Positions 55,784 to 63,945 of a stretch of 64,000 nucleotides of DNA are shown here, in pieces. Position 1 is the first letter of the stretch. Each line of letters starts with the position of its first letter. The notes beneath the pieces are model-generated. The model was not told the DNA's origin. It saw only the letters and a list, made by a program, of their open reading frames with translations, and did not search any database. The stretch comes from Bdellovibrionales bacterium (GTDB lineage: Bacteria > Bdellovibrionota > Bdellovibrionia > Bdellovibrionales > UBA1609): the NCBI GenBank assembly GCA_020628165.1, contig JAHDFM010000015.1:18807-82806 (forward strand). Reading direction: 5' to 3'. The position numbers and the translations under genes are program-made.

Positions 55784-56329
55784 TTATTTTAAATTGAGAT
55801 ACTGGTTAAAACCAAGCTCCACAGCCTGTTCAAGGTAATGTGTTAAAAACTCATCTTTATCCTGATCGAATTTCCTTTGAAAGCTTGTGATAAGACTTAA
55901 AGAAGCATTAAAAATATCGATGCTATAACTAAGTCGCCCATTAACTCTTGCATAGTTAACAACAGAGAAATCATTTTCACCATTTTCAAATTTTATAGGG
56001 TAATGTGACAGATATTTTTCAGAATCAAAGACATAACCCAATCGATCGCTAAACTGAGCGAAGGCGTCACCAATCAACCAATGACTGAGAGCTTCCAGCT
56101 CAGATGTTGTCGCTTGAGGGATAAACTCTTCAATCGCTATTCTTTCGTTGCGTTTTAATGAGGCTTGAATCAGCTTAAGAATTATTTCATCATCTAGCCT
56201 ACCAGAGTCATATAAGTCACCGATAATTTTGATCTGCTTTTCAGTAAGATTATAGCATGGGACACAGATCTCGGCCCCCACTTGGTAACTCGTAAATATC
56301 AACAAAAAAAAAGCGAATAAAAACTTCAT
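55784..56329 (-). CDS. Secreted protein of unknown function
   Basis: A 181-residue protein with a signal peptide (cleavage after QVGA, residue 19) followed by EICVPCYNL, a CxxC-like pair at the mature N-terminus. The remainder is helical and acidic, with no recognised domain. It is likely periplasmic. Convergent with the small membrane protein gene and separate from the rlmL operon by 133 bases. Confidence 0.6.
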   Translation of the reverse strand: MKFLFAFFLLIFTSYQVGAEICVPCYNLTEKQIKIIGDLYDSGRLDDEIILKLIQASLKRNERIAIEEFIPQATTSELEALSHWLIGDAFAQFSDRLGYVFDSEKYLSHYPIKFENGENDFSVVNYARVNGRLSYSIDIFNASLSLITSFQRKFDQDKDEFLTHYLEQAVELGFNQYLNLK

Positions 56330-56462
56330 AACTCTCCCCAGAACTATTCAATAATCTACATACTTTTATAAAAAAACGATGAACAATTTCGAGATTTGAA
56401 AAAAATATAGAGACGAATTGATATGACTAATAACTTAAAAATTAGAGAGTGTTATGAACACA

Positions 56463-57590
56463 TCAGTAGATGGAGTACTTTAAAAACATGCATGGTATTG
56501 GTCCATTGAACAACTTGTGCTTTTCTGTTGCCTTGAGCCCAATGCTTTTGGTGAGTTCAGCACTTCCTGATAGCACCCAACAGTCCCAACCTTTGAAGTG
56601 ATTTTTAAATATAGAACCAAGCTCTTTATATGTTTTTGAAAGACGTTGAATATCACCCAAGCGCTCTCCGTAAGGAGGGTTCACTATAACTGTTCCCGTT
56701 TCTCCTAAAGAGGGTCCGTCAAAATCGGCTATACTTTGTTGTTTAAACTTTATAAAGTCGGCAACCCCGGCGGCTGAGGCATTCATTCGGCTCACATCCA
56801 CCATACGTGGGTTGTGATCAAAACCATAAATGGGAGCGTTCATTGTTTTAGAAGCTGAGTTTTTAACCTGATTGTAAACATCACTCCAATCTCTCCCGAC
56901 CATAGTTCCCCATTCTTGGAAAGAAAACATTTTTTGGGTCAACATAGATTTATTCAGAGCAAATAAGGCAGCTTCAATTGGCAAAGTGCCAGACCCACAC
57001 ATAAGATCTACGAATGGTTTTTCGCCATCCCAACCTGAAAGTTGCACTAAAGACGCTGCAATGTTTTCCTTCAGGGGCGCTGGACCGGTGTCTTTTCTGT
57101 AGCCGCGCTCGAATAAAAAACCACCCGTCGTATCTAGGAAAACTGAGTAACTGTTCTTTAGGCCTTTAACCACAACCCTCAATTGATAGTCAGACTTGCT
57201 AACACTTGGTCGCCCACCAAACTTTGTTCTGAATTGATCGACGATGGCATCTTTCACTTTTAAGGATAAAAATTGGGAATCTTTAAAACTACATTGTTGT
57301 ATAGAGCTTTCCACCATAAAGTTTTGTTTGGGTGAAATGTACTTGGTATAATCGTGTTTTAAAATATGAGTATATAATTCTTCTGGCTTGTAAGCGGTAA
57401 AAACCTGTGTTGGCAGAAGAATTCGTGAAGGTATATTTAAACTTAACTGAGCTCTTAAACATTCATCCCAATTTCCTTGAAAGTAAACTCCAAGTGACGA
57501 TTTTTTTACGACTTTAAATTGTTTTTTAATGAGTTCAGCCTCTAACGCCTCAACAAGGCTGTTAGATGCTACCGATAGAAACTGTGGCAT
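56463..57590 (-). CDS. THUMP-domain 23S rRNA guanine-N2 methyltransferase, RlmL-like
   Basis: A 375-residue RNA methyltransferase. The N-terminal ferredoxin-like/THUMP region (about 1-155) is followed by the UPF0020 methyltransferase core: GYRKDTGPAPLKENIAASLVQLSGW, FVDLMCGSGTLPIEAAL (SAM-binding motif I), YGFDHNPRMVDVSRMNA, and the catalytic VNPPYGERLG motif typical of N2-guanine methylation. Length fits the RlmL half of E. coli RlmKL, and the RlmK half is absent. The ATG overlaps the preceding stop (TAATG). Last gene of the rpmB operon. Confidence 0.85.
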   Translation of the reverse strand: MPQFLSVASNSLVEALEAELIKKQFKVVKKSSLGVYFQGNWDECLRAQLSLNIPSRILLPTQVFTAYKPEELYTHILKHDYTKYISPKQNFMVESSIQQCSFKDSQFLSLKVKDAIVDQFRTKFGGRPSVSKSDYQLRVVVKGLKNSYSVFLDTTGGFLFERGYRKDTGPAPLKENIAASLVQLSGWDGEKPFVDLMCGSGTLPIEAALFALNKSMLTQKMFSFQEWGTMVGRDWSDVYNQVKNSASKTMNAPIYGFDHNPRMVDVSRMNASAAGVADFIKFKQQSIADFDGPSLGETGTVIVNPPYGERLGDIQRLSKTYKELGSIFKNHFKGWDCWVLSGSAELTKSIGLKATEKHKLFNGPIPCMFLKYSIY

Positions 57591-57856
57591 TACTGATTGT
57601 TGCCGTTACTGTTCGACTCTGGACTAGAACCATCAACAGATCTTCGAGCGCGCCAAAGCAAAGTGGCTGTTGTCACATGAGGTTTAATGCCTTCAATGTT
57701 TTCTTTCACTTCGAGATCATCTTCGTCGATGCCACCTGGGTACAACCTATTTTTAGCAATCAAATCAATCTCTTCTTCCGTGTTATCATAGCCAACAAAC
57801 TCAGCCTGAGCATAGGCCCCAATCACAACAAACATACATAGCGTTAACAACTTCAT
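57590..57856 (-). CDS. Small secreted protein of unknown function
   Basis: An 88-residue protein: signal peptide MKLLTLCMFVVIGAYAQA, then an acidic mature part (YDNTEEEIDLIAKN, GGIDEDDLEVKENIEG) and a Ser/Asn-rich tail. An ATG at 57880 would add eight residues and also gives a plausible signal peptide. Its stop overlaps the start of the methyltransferase gene, so it is embedded in the operon. No family recognised. Confidence 0.6.
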   Translation of the reverse strand: MKLLTLCMFVVIGAYAQAEFVGYDNTEEEIDLIAKNRLYPGGIDEDDLEVKENIEGIKPHVTTATLLWRARRSVDGSSPESNSNGNNQ

Positions 57857-57899
57857 AATTTTAAGATTAATATAGTTCATAAGGCTTTGTCCAGAGCTT

Positions 57900-58700
57900 T
57901 CACAAGCGACGGTGATCACTGATGGGCATATTCTCTCTGGTTTTTTGAATCATACTTTTATCGAGTTCAACTACTTCTAAATTAATGGATTCACCATCCA
58001 TTTCTATGAGTGCTCTCCCCCATGGATCAAAGACACAGCTGTGACCGTAGCTATGTCTGACTTTATCTCCTAGCTTGGCAGTTCCAGCCTGAGCCGATGC
58101 CATTATATAGCACTGATTTTCGATAGCACGAGCTCGCATTAATGTATTCCAGTGAGCTCGACCCGTATGCCGAGTGAAGGCCGATGGCACAAAAATCAAA
58201 TCGACGTCATTGTCATGATAAAATTTATAAAGCTCTGAAAACCGCACATCATAACAAATGCTAAAGCCCATTTTCCACCCATAAAGCTCTATGATTTGCG
58301 GAGAGTTTCCTGCCGTGAATTGATCCGACTCTCTTATGACCAAGTCACCGATAGAAATATCAAATAAATGAATCTTGTCGTAAACACTTTGCGGACTCTT
58401 TCCCGGAGTAAGTAACACTGTCGAATTGTACACGTTTCCCTGTTTTAAAAGAGGAATAGCACCTAGGTGGATTGCCATATTTTTTTGATCGGCAACATCT
58501 TGCAACTGTTGAATCGCCTGATCTGTTAATTTTAAGCCCGGGCTTGAATGACTGATTTTATTGTAGAGTGAGTTTTCAGGGAGACAAAATAAAGAAAGAT
58601 CTTTGGGCATCTTGCCAATGAAACTTAAAATTTGTTCCAAGTTTTGATCGACTGACTCATTGGAAATCATTTGAGCAAGACCGACTTTTAACTTTTCCAT
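57900..58700 (-). CDS. Carbon-nitrogen hydrolase (Nit1-like amidase)
   Basis: A 266-residue nitrilase-superfamily amidase. The catalytic triad is visible: Glu42 in FCLPENSLYN, Lys109 in VYDKIHLFD and Cys149 in GFSICYDVRFSELYK. RHTGRAHWNTLMRARAIENQCYIMASAQAG and HSYGHSCVFDPWGRAL fit the Nit1/deaminated-glutathione amidase group, which removes a toxic side product of transaminases. Exact substrate is inferred. Fourth gene of the operon; eight bases after the upstream stop. Confidence 0.88.
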   Translation of the reverse strand: MEKLKVGLAQMISNESVDQNLEQILSFIGKMPKDLSLFCLPENSLYNKISHSSPGLKLTDQAIQQLQDVADQKNMAIHLGAIPLLKQGNVYNSTVLLTPGKSPQSVYDKIHLFDISIGDLVIRESDQFTAGNSPQIIELYGWKMGFSICYDVRFSELYKFYHDNDVDLIFVPSAFTRHTGRAHWNTLMRARAIENQCYIMASAQAGTAKLGDKVRHSYGHSCVFDPWGRALIEMDGESINLEVVELDKSMIQKTRENMPISDHRRL

Positions 58701-58707
58701 GACTACC

Positions 58708-59019
58708 TTAGCTATTTTCTATGGTGAAACCAGAAGCAAAGGCTTTGCGACAAGACCATCTACCTTCTTCAAGATTTTTAACTATGGTATTGAACACAGT
58801 TTTGCAAGAGTCTTCGGCTTTGCGACTAGCAATACGTTCATCTTTGCCTAACTTTGTGTAAATCACATCGCATTTGTCATCTTGCTTTTGCACACGCACT
58901 GACCTGTAAGTCATGTCTTTATAACTGCAAACATTGTGGTGAGTGACAATGGCCTTATAAGCAAAAACGCCAAACCATGGGTTCAGCGTCATTAATAGAA
59001 TTATTAGTTTTGAAATCAT
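58708..59019 (-). CDS. Small secreted protein of unknown function
   Basis: A 103-residue protein with an N-terminal signal sequence (MISKLIILLMTLNPWFGVFA) and four cysteines in the mature part (Cys31, 49, 72, 89), possibly two disulfides. No family recognised. It lies four bases after rplX and eight before the nitrilase gene, so it is cotranscribed. Confidence 0.6.
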   Translation of the reverse strand: MISKLIILLMTLNPWFGVFAYKAIVTHHNVCSYKDMTYRSVRVQKQDDKCDVIYTKLGKDERIASRKAEDSCKTVFNTIVKNLEEGRWSCRKAFASGFTIENS

Positions 59020-59023
59020 CTAA

Positions 59024-59266
59024 TTACTTAGTTTTTGTTTTACTGGCTTTTTCCAAAAGTTTTACATTTGAATAATCAATAAAGCCTTCAGCCTCATTGC
59101 GACCTTCTTCTTTGTCAAAATGAGTCATCATTTTAACACCCTGAACTTTGACCTTAATGGACTTACCTTTTTGAGAAACTTCTAAAACGTTGCCTTTTTT
59201 GCCTTTGTCAGCACCAGCAATCACTTGAACACTATCACCTTTATTGATTTTTAACTTTAATGCCAT
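59024..59266 (-). CDS. rplX: 50S ribosomal protein L24
   Basis: An 80-residue L24. It has the KOW motif INKGDSVQVIAGADKGKKGNVLEV and the EGFIDYSNVKLL segment near the C-terminus. It is shorter than the usual 100-105 residues, mainly at the C-terminus, and has a basic KASKTKTK end. L24 initiates assembly of the large subunit. It lies nine bases after rpmB, not in the spc operon as in most bacteria; whether another copy exists elsewhere cannot be seen. Confidence 0.85.
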   Translation of the reverse strand: MALKLKINKGDSVQVIAGADKGKKGNVLEVSQKGKSIKVKVQGVKMMTHFDKEEGRNEAEGFIDYSNVKLLEKASKTKTK

Positions 59267-59275
59267 GAGAGATCC

Positions 59276-59575
59276 TTATTTTTTCGCCTTAGGCGGTCTT
59301 GATAGTTTGTTTTTAACTTTATTTTTGAATGTTAACGCACGCTTAGAAAGCTTTTTGTCATCCTGCTTTAGAATATAAGAATCTAGGCCACCTTTGTGCT
59401 CAATGGTTCTCAAAGTGCTGGTCGCAACTTTAAAACCTAAAAACTCATTTAAAGCCTGACTGTATATTCTTTTGTTTTGAATATTTGGGTGAGCCGTAGA
59501 TTTCGTCTTTATATTGGAGTGGCTCACTAGGTTTTTTACAACAGGGCCCTTTCCTGAAAGTTCGCAACGAGGCAT
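59276..59575 (-). CDS. rpmB: 50S ribosomal protein L28
   Basis: A 99-residue L28. MPRCELSGKGPVVKNLVSHSNIKTKSTAHPNIQNKRI and STLRTIEHKGGLDSYIL match the family (E. coli CQVTGKRPVTGN ... ATKRRFLPNL ... LRTIDKKG). Only one Cys is present, so no zinc ribbon. A C-terminal basic extension of about 20 residues is longer than in E. coli. First gene of a six-gene minus-strand operon, divergent from rpsR. Confidence 0.9.
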   Translation of the reverse strand: MPRCELSGKGPVVKNLVSHSNIKTKSTAHPNIQNKRIYSQALNEFLGFKVATSTLRTIEHKGGLDSYILKQDDKKLSKRALTFKNKVKNKLSRPPKAKK

Positions 59576-59697
59576 TTTGAATCTCCTTAGTAGTTCAACT
59601 TACATAAATAACTGTAAGTACTTGTAATCACTAAATATAGAACTCAAAATGAGCCCATTCAGCAGCAAAACAATATATATAGGTAAACAATGGCTTT

Positions 59698-59735
59698 TTG
59701 TCTAGACAAATCTGTCAATCATGATATAAATCATG
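59698..59735. promoter_or_regulatory. Paired palindromes upstream of rpsR (candidate operator)
   Basis: A perfect 12-base palindrome TTGTCTAGACAA (59698-59709) and an inverted repeat CATGAT-ATAA-ATCATG (59720-59735) lie 10 bases apart in the 190-base space between the divergent rpmB and rpsR genes. ATATAAAT within the second could also serve as a -10 region for rpsR. Confidence 0.4.
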
Positions 59736-59764
59736 CAAAATTTATTATTAATAGGAAAATTAAC

Positions 59765-60037
59765 ATGTTGAAAAAATCTAATAGAACTAAATTCAGACCT
59801 GAGTACCCTGTCGATTTCAAATTTGACTACAAAGACCCTGTAACTCTTTACAGATTTGTTATGGAAGGTGGAAAAATCACTCCTTCAAGAATTAGCAAGA
59901 TCAGCCTGAAGCAACAACGTAAAGTGGCTTCTGAGATTAAGTCAGCTAGAGATATTGCTCTCTTACCTGTTGGAACTGATGCGACGGATACATTTGGCCG
60001 TCCAGAGCAGATTTCTGCTAAGCCATTCGAATTTTAA
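59765..60037 (+). CDS. rpsR: 30S ribosomal protein S18
   Basis: A 90-residue S18. DYKDPVTLYRFVMEGGKITPSRISKISLKQQRKVASEIKSARDIALLP matches the family core (E. coli [23 protein letters not shown]). The N-terminus lacks cysteines and a C-terminal extension of about 20 residues follows. ATG 59765 is chosen because AGGAAA lies seven bases upstream and homology starts here; a longer frame from 59690 would read through the palindromes. It is alone rather than between rpsF and rplI. Confidence 0.9.
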   Translation: MLKKSNRTKFRPEYPVDFKFDYKDPVTLYRFVMEGGKITPSRISKISLKQQRKVASEIKSARDIALLPVGTDATDTFGRPEQISAKPFEF

Positions 60038-60061
60038 TTTTTATTTAAAATTAAACTTATG

Positions 60062-60092
60062 AAAAAGCGACTTTAATAGAGTCGCTTTTTTT
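60062..60092 (+). terminator. Rho-independent terminator of rpsR
   Basis: AAAAAGCGACT (60062-60072) pairs with AGTCGCTTTTT (60080-60090) across a 7-base loop and is followed by further T, 24 bases after the rpsR stop. Confidence 0.92.
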
Positions 60093-60303
60093 ATACCTTT
60101 TTTTATCGAGTCAGACAGTCTTCTACTCTGACATCATTCCTAGTGGACGAACTTAAACTATTTGCTCACAGTGCCTAACCATCTAATTCTTGCAATAACC
60201 ATAAACAATACACCAATGTAATAGGACACTTTATTCTAATCTAGAACTTGTGCGATAGCCTCATTACTTATGCTCAGGACGACACTACTAACAAAGATAA
60301 AGA

Positions 60304-60921
60304 TTATAAAACTTTGTTACATGGTGTTGATAGAATTGTATTCTTCCAAATTTGATCGCGAGAAAGGCTGTCAGAATCGCGCAAATTATCCATCACTTCT
60401 TCGCGCAAATTTTCCCAATCTGATTCGCCTAGGCTTTCTTGCAAGCCTTGCTTTAAACTACAAAATAAACTCAAATCACTTTGATCATACCAAGCATACT
60501 GGCGACCATAGCGTTTTTTCTCATCACTCTCCCAAGCGATTGTGACCAATAGCTTTAATGATGTCTTATAAATGCTTTTTATTTTTTTATTTTGCATCAC
60601 TGTCTTTTTACAATCGTTAGTGACGACATTAAAATCGGAGACTAGCTTTTTAAGTTTTATAAAGTACTCTAAACATCCACCTGAATTTTTGGCCTCCTCA
60701 CAACTAGAAAAGAGTCGCTCTTGTGGAGTCTTTGCCTTTTTAAACACTTTTTTTAACTCGGGATCAGGGTTAATAAATTGACCTTGCACACTTAAAAACT
60801 GGTCTCGTTCAGAGTGACAAATGTTATGTGGTGGATCTTTTGCAATGATAAGAATAATTGCAATGGCTATGCACAAAAAAGCAATGGTTCCACGTGATAA
60901 TTTTCTAAAGAACTCTTGCAT
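60304..60921 (-). CDS. Membrane-anchored protein of unknown function
   Basis: A 205-residue protein with one N-terminal transmembrane helix (GTIAFLCIAIAIILIIA) and a Lys- and Cys-containing extracytoplasmic part with about six cysteines. The ATG at 60921 overlaps the stop of the upstream gene (TGATG), indicating translational coupling; an in-frame start at 60942 is also possible. No family recognised. Confidence 0.6.
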   Translation of the reverse strand: MQEFFRKLSRGTIAFLCIAIAIILIIAKDPPHNICHSERDQFLSVQGQFINPDPELKKVFKKAKTPQERLFSSCEEAKNSGGCLEYFIKLKKLVSDFNVVTNDCKKTVMQNKKIKSIYKTSLKLLVTIAWESDEKKRYGRQYAWYDQSDLSLFCSLKQGLQESLGESDWENLREEVMDNLRDSDSLSRDQIWKNTILSTPCNKVL

Positions 60922-61427
60922 CAGTTGGCTAACACTCCACATCTTGATTTTGGATTGATGGGATTTTTCCCTATCCAAGAGCGTTGAATCCACAAGTCTT
61001 TTGTTTTTTGGCAGTAAAAAGTTCGGTAATTGCCGACATAGTACCTTTGAGTGATGCGAGTCAGTTTTTCGAAAACAGACCTAAGAACATCTCTTTGCTC
61101 TTGGTTTTTAAGGCCTCTGGCTTTCTCGCAGTTTGCTGAGACTGCTTTGAGTAACTCTAACATGTGCTGAGCTCCGACGTTGTCATTTACAATGATGTCT
61201 TGAGTTTTTTGTGATTGTTTAATTAACTCCGTTAAAAGTTTTGTAATTTCTTGGTTTTCTCTTTTATAGGAAGCTTCATGTAAATCTTTACTGTGCTCAA
61301 CCAGTTTTTCAATATACTTATATATATTGTTATCTACGGGGACCTTTCTAATAATTGCATTTGATAAAGAGCTCAAAAATATGACAGACAAATAGGTTAA
61401 AACCATCGGAAATTTAAACATTATCAT
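60921..61427 (-). CDS. Secreted helical protein of unknown function
   Basis: A 168-residue protein with a signal peptide (cleavage near SNA, residue 24) and a helical Lys/Glu/Gln-rich mature part with three cysteines. No family recognised. It is coupled to the following membrane-anchored protein, so the two may act together in the periplasm. Confidence 0.6.
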   Translation of the reverse strand: MIMFKFPMVLTYLSVIFLSSLSNAIIRKVPVDNNIYKYIEKLVEHSKDLHEASYKRENQEITKLLTELIKQSQKTQDIIVNDNVGAQHMLELLKAVSANCEKARGLKNQEQRDVLRSVFEKLTRITQRYYVGNYRTFYCQKTKDLWIQRSWIGKNPINPKSRCGVLAN

Positions 61428-61709
61428 ATTTTAACTAATCTTTTTTGTGTGCGAAAGGCCAGTTCACTTCTGAACCTTTATTGCTAGTAAATAATTTAGA
61501 CATTTTCTAAAACTTAACAAAAACAAGACTGAATTATCTACTTATGTATTAACATTAGAAGCAAAAATGAAACCCAAAAAATATGTTTTAACTCATACAA
61601 ATTCAAAACAATCTACTGATTGAATTCTTTTAACTGTTCATTTTAAAACACATTTTGTTTTATTTTAAGAAACTGCACTGGACCTACGTCCATTTGTTAA
61701 AGATCTAGT
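61428..61709. other. AT-rich intergenic region, no gene seen
   Basis: About 280 bases of very AT-rich DNA between divergent genes with no visible coding potential. The promoter-like element of the small lipoprotein follows at 61710. Confidence 0.4.
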
Positions 61710-61736
61710 TTAACTGTTTTTAAGTCCTGCCGAATA
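61710..61736 (+). promoter_or_regulatory. Sigma-28-like promoter of small lipoprotein
   Basis: TTAA (61710-61713), 15 bases, GCCGAATA (61729-61736). The stretch TTAACT...TAAGTCCTGCCGA repeats the promoter-like element at 13761 almost exactly, except for one extra A within the -10 box. AGGAG and the ATG follow about 30 bases later. Confidence 0.45.
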
Positions 61737-61765
61737 AGTTTATGTAATTAAAATAGGAGAACACT

Positions 61766-62083
61766 ATGAAACATTTATTATTGATTGCAGTTAGTTTTGT
61801 GATTGGTTTTGGCGTATTAGGTTGTGCGACAAGTGAAGAAGAAGAGGGAGCAATGCATGTTCAAGTTCTTCCATCTGAGTATGGTCTACACAGAGTCGTT
61901 GCAAGAGACACAGACAAGTACATTGCAGAGTCTTCAGCTGTTGATGCCGCTAAAGAGTATTGCATAGAAAGAGAACAAGAAGCCGTTTTTGGTGGAAGCG
62001 TTGGTGCAACATCTAGATACTTAAGTTACACAGAAAGCTCTAGCAGAGATCAAGTTGCTAATATAACTTTTCGTTGCAGATAA
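61766..62083 (+). CDS. Small lipoprotein of unknown function
   Basis: A 105-residue lipoprotein: signal peptide with lipobox VLGC (Cys20), an acidic linker (SEEEEGA), then a compact domain with DKYIAESSAVDAAKEYCIER and VANITFRC that resembles small YecR-like or SHOCT-less lipoproteins with paired cysteines. No firm family. AGGAG lies six bases before the ATG. It has its own promoter and a strong terminator, so it is monocistronic, and its signals suggest high expression. Confidence 0.75.
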   Translation: MKHLLLIAVSFVIGFGVLGCATSEEEEGAMHVQVLPSEYGLHRVVARDTDKYIAESSAVDAAKEYCIEREQEAVFGGSVGATSRYLSYTESSSRDQVANITFRCR

Positions 62084-62129
62084 TTCTTTAACAAGTTTCA
62101 TAGATAAAATTAAATATAAAGCTTGAATG

Positions 62130-62160
62130 AAAGCCACTCTATTTTGGAGTGGCTTTTTTT
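62130..62160 (+). terminator. Rho-independent terminator of small lipoprotein gene
   Basis: AAAGCCACTC (62130-62139) pairs with GAGTGGCTTT (62147-62156) across a 7-base loop, with seven T at 62154-62160. It lies just before the convergent porin stop at 62163. Confidence 0.92.
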
Positions 62161-62162
62161 AT

Positions 62163-63641
62163 TTATTTGAATGTGAAAGTTCCTTGTACGAAAAACGTTT
62201 GATAGTTTTGCGCCTCAAGTCCAACTCCATCTAAGGCCGTTTTGATGCGGCTACCTGGTAAGAAAATACCATAGCGAGCTGTCAGTTTAAGACCAGTATC
62301 GTATTCATGACTTGCGTAGAAATCGATTTCACTGCCAATACCACTTTTAGAACTGGTCGGACCAAAGGCAGCACTGGAGTCTGTGAGTGAATTATTGATC
62401 CCTCTCACATTGAGTAACCCAGTTGTGTTAGTGATTAAAGAAGGAATGTCTGTGTACCCTTCTGTCTCTGTCGCCATAAACATATGGTACTGAGCTCCTA
62501 TGATGAAGTTTTCAATAGGCTCGATACTTGTTTTGGCACTGTAGTATGTGAGATTCCCCCAACGGACGACATCCATTAACCCTGCATATTTATGAATGTC
62601 ATAGTAATAACTATTGTATCTGCTATCGTCAGAGTTTCCTTTTGATTTTGTCGTTTGCCCACTGTCCTGGTGGTACCCTAAGCTAAATTTAAAGTTCATG
62701 AAGTCTTCAAAGGTAATACCTGACTCAACATCAAGCATATAAGATGAGATTTTCCCTTCAGCACTAGTTAATGAACTTGAACGCTCACCATCATTTAAGC
62801 TGTAACTCATGCGTAGATCTAAAACATCTAAAAACTTAGCTTTTGCTGAAACGGCAACTTTTAAATAAGATTCCTTAAACCTGGGGATAATGAGTGGGTT
62901 AGGCCCACCAACACCACTGAGATCTACTCCAGTGTCTACATTGTATTCAGATCTTTTCACTTGGTTGAGTGTCACATTGATAAACTCAAAAATCTCTGGA
63001 GCGAATTTTAGATCAGCACTGAGTCCAAAAGTGTTCGATTCAGGGTCGGTGCCCACGGCATAAAGAATATCGCTAGAGTTTTCAAAGTCAAAATCAGCAA
63101 ACTTGATTGCGAAAGCTGTTATACGAGCAAAGTCAGTATCATAAATAGCTGCAATGCCATCAAATGCTGTCATGACATCTTGAAAGTCGTTGACTGCAGT
63201 TGTTGTCCCGTCTCCAACTTCAAAAGCCCCTCGACCCATTTTTAAAACAAACTGGTCACTCACCAACCAAGTTGCGTAAGCTTCATTGACTACTAAAGCT
63301 GTATCGCCGGAGTTGTTAATTTTATCATTGGTTGATGAATTTGGGTTTGTGCTGGTGCGACCACCAACGATGCCACCAGTTTGTTCGTTAAAAAACACAC
63401 TTTGTTCTCCCCAGCCGGCGTTATGAACTAAAGTGAGTTGCGCAGATATTCGATCGTTGGCTTTATAATTACTGAGCAACTTGAACCTGTGTTTAATAGC
63501 GTTGCTGCTTCTGTCATTTAATAAATTCACCCCTTGGCTGACAGCTCCCCTCACTCGGTAGTTGGCTTCGTGGCTATACTCACTTTCTGCATAGATATAA
63601 AAGTGAGTCATTAAAAACAGGATCAAACAAACGAACTTCAT
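62163..63641 (-). CDS. Porin-like outer-membrane beta-barrel protein
   Basis: A 492-residue protein with signal peptide MKFVCLILFLMTHFYIYA followed by long alternating beta strands throughout (NYRVRGAVSQGVNLL, RISAQLTLVHNAGWG, FVLKMGRGAFEVGDG, MNFKFSLGYHQDSG, GLKLTARYGIFLPGSR) and an end QTFFVQGTFTFK. The architecture is that of a 16- to 18-strand porin of the alginate-export/phosphate-porin type; the substrate is unknown. ATG 63641 has GGGAG eight bases upstream and gives the signal peptide; a longer frame from 63680 would not. Confidence 0.78.
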   Translation of the reverse strand: MKFVCLILFLMTHFYIYAESEYSHEANYRVRGAVSQGVNLLNDRSSNAIKHRFKLLSNYKANDRISAQLTLVHNAGWGEQSVFFNEQTGGIVGGRTSTNPNSSTNDKINNSGDTALVVNEAYATWLVSDQFVLKMGRGAFEVGDGTTTAVNDFQDVMTAFDGIAAIYDTDFARITAFAIKFADFDFENSSDILYAVGTDPESNTFGLSADLKFAPEIFEFINVTLNQVKRSEYNVDTGVDLSGVGGPNPLIIPRFKESYLKVAVSAKAKFLDVLDLRMSYSLNDGERSSSLTSAEGKISSYMLDVESGITFEDFMNFKFSLGYHQDSGQTTKSKGNSDDSRYNSYYYDIHKYAGLMDVVRWGNLTYYSAKTSIEPIENFIIGAQYHMFMATETEGYTDIPSLITNTTGLLNVRGINNSLTDSSAAFGPTSSKSGIGSEIDFYASHEYDTGLKLTARYGIFLPGSRIKTALDGVGLEAQNYQTFFVQGTFTFK

Positions 63642-63680
63642 AGCGAGTCTCCCAGTTGCTAGCTTTTTACGACGGCTCAT

Positions 63681-63945
63681 CTTGTCGCATTTATCTTAAG
63701 TTTTAAACCTTTAAGAGAAACTGTAGATCTATATTTTTTGTGGTTCAATATCAAAAGTGAGCTCTTACAGATTTAACTTTAGCCATTAGATCGAGCATTA
63801 AACTGCGCATTATCCTTTAAACAATTAAAATCATTAGAGAATACATTTTTTACTTAGTATTCTTAAAATATTAAAAAGTTCATATTTTTACTACTCTAAT
63901 CAACGTTTTTTATGTAATTTAATTCTTCAATTGAAAAAAGAGACC
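63681..63945. other. Intergenic region before tRNA-Pro, no gene seen
   Basis: About 265 AT-rich bases with no visible gene or hairpin. It holds the promoters for the porin-like gene and presumably for the tRNA. Confidence 0.4.

Noticed and set aside
59690..59764. N-terminal extension of S18 from an upstream ATG
   Set aside because: The extension has no similarity to S18, runs through palindromic DNA and lacks a ribosome-binding site, whereas 59765 has AGGAAA.
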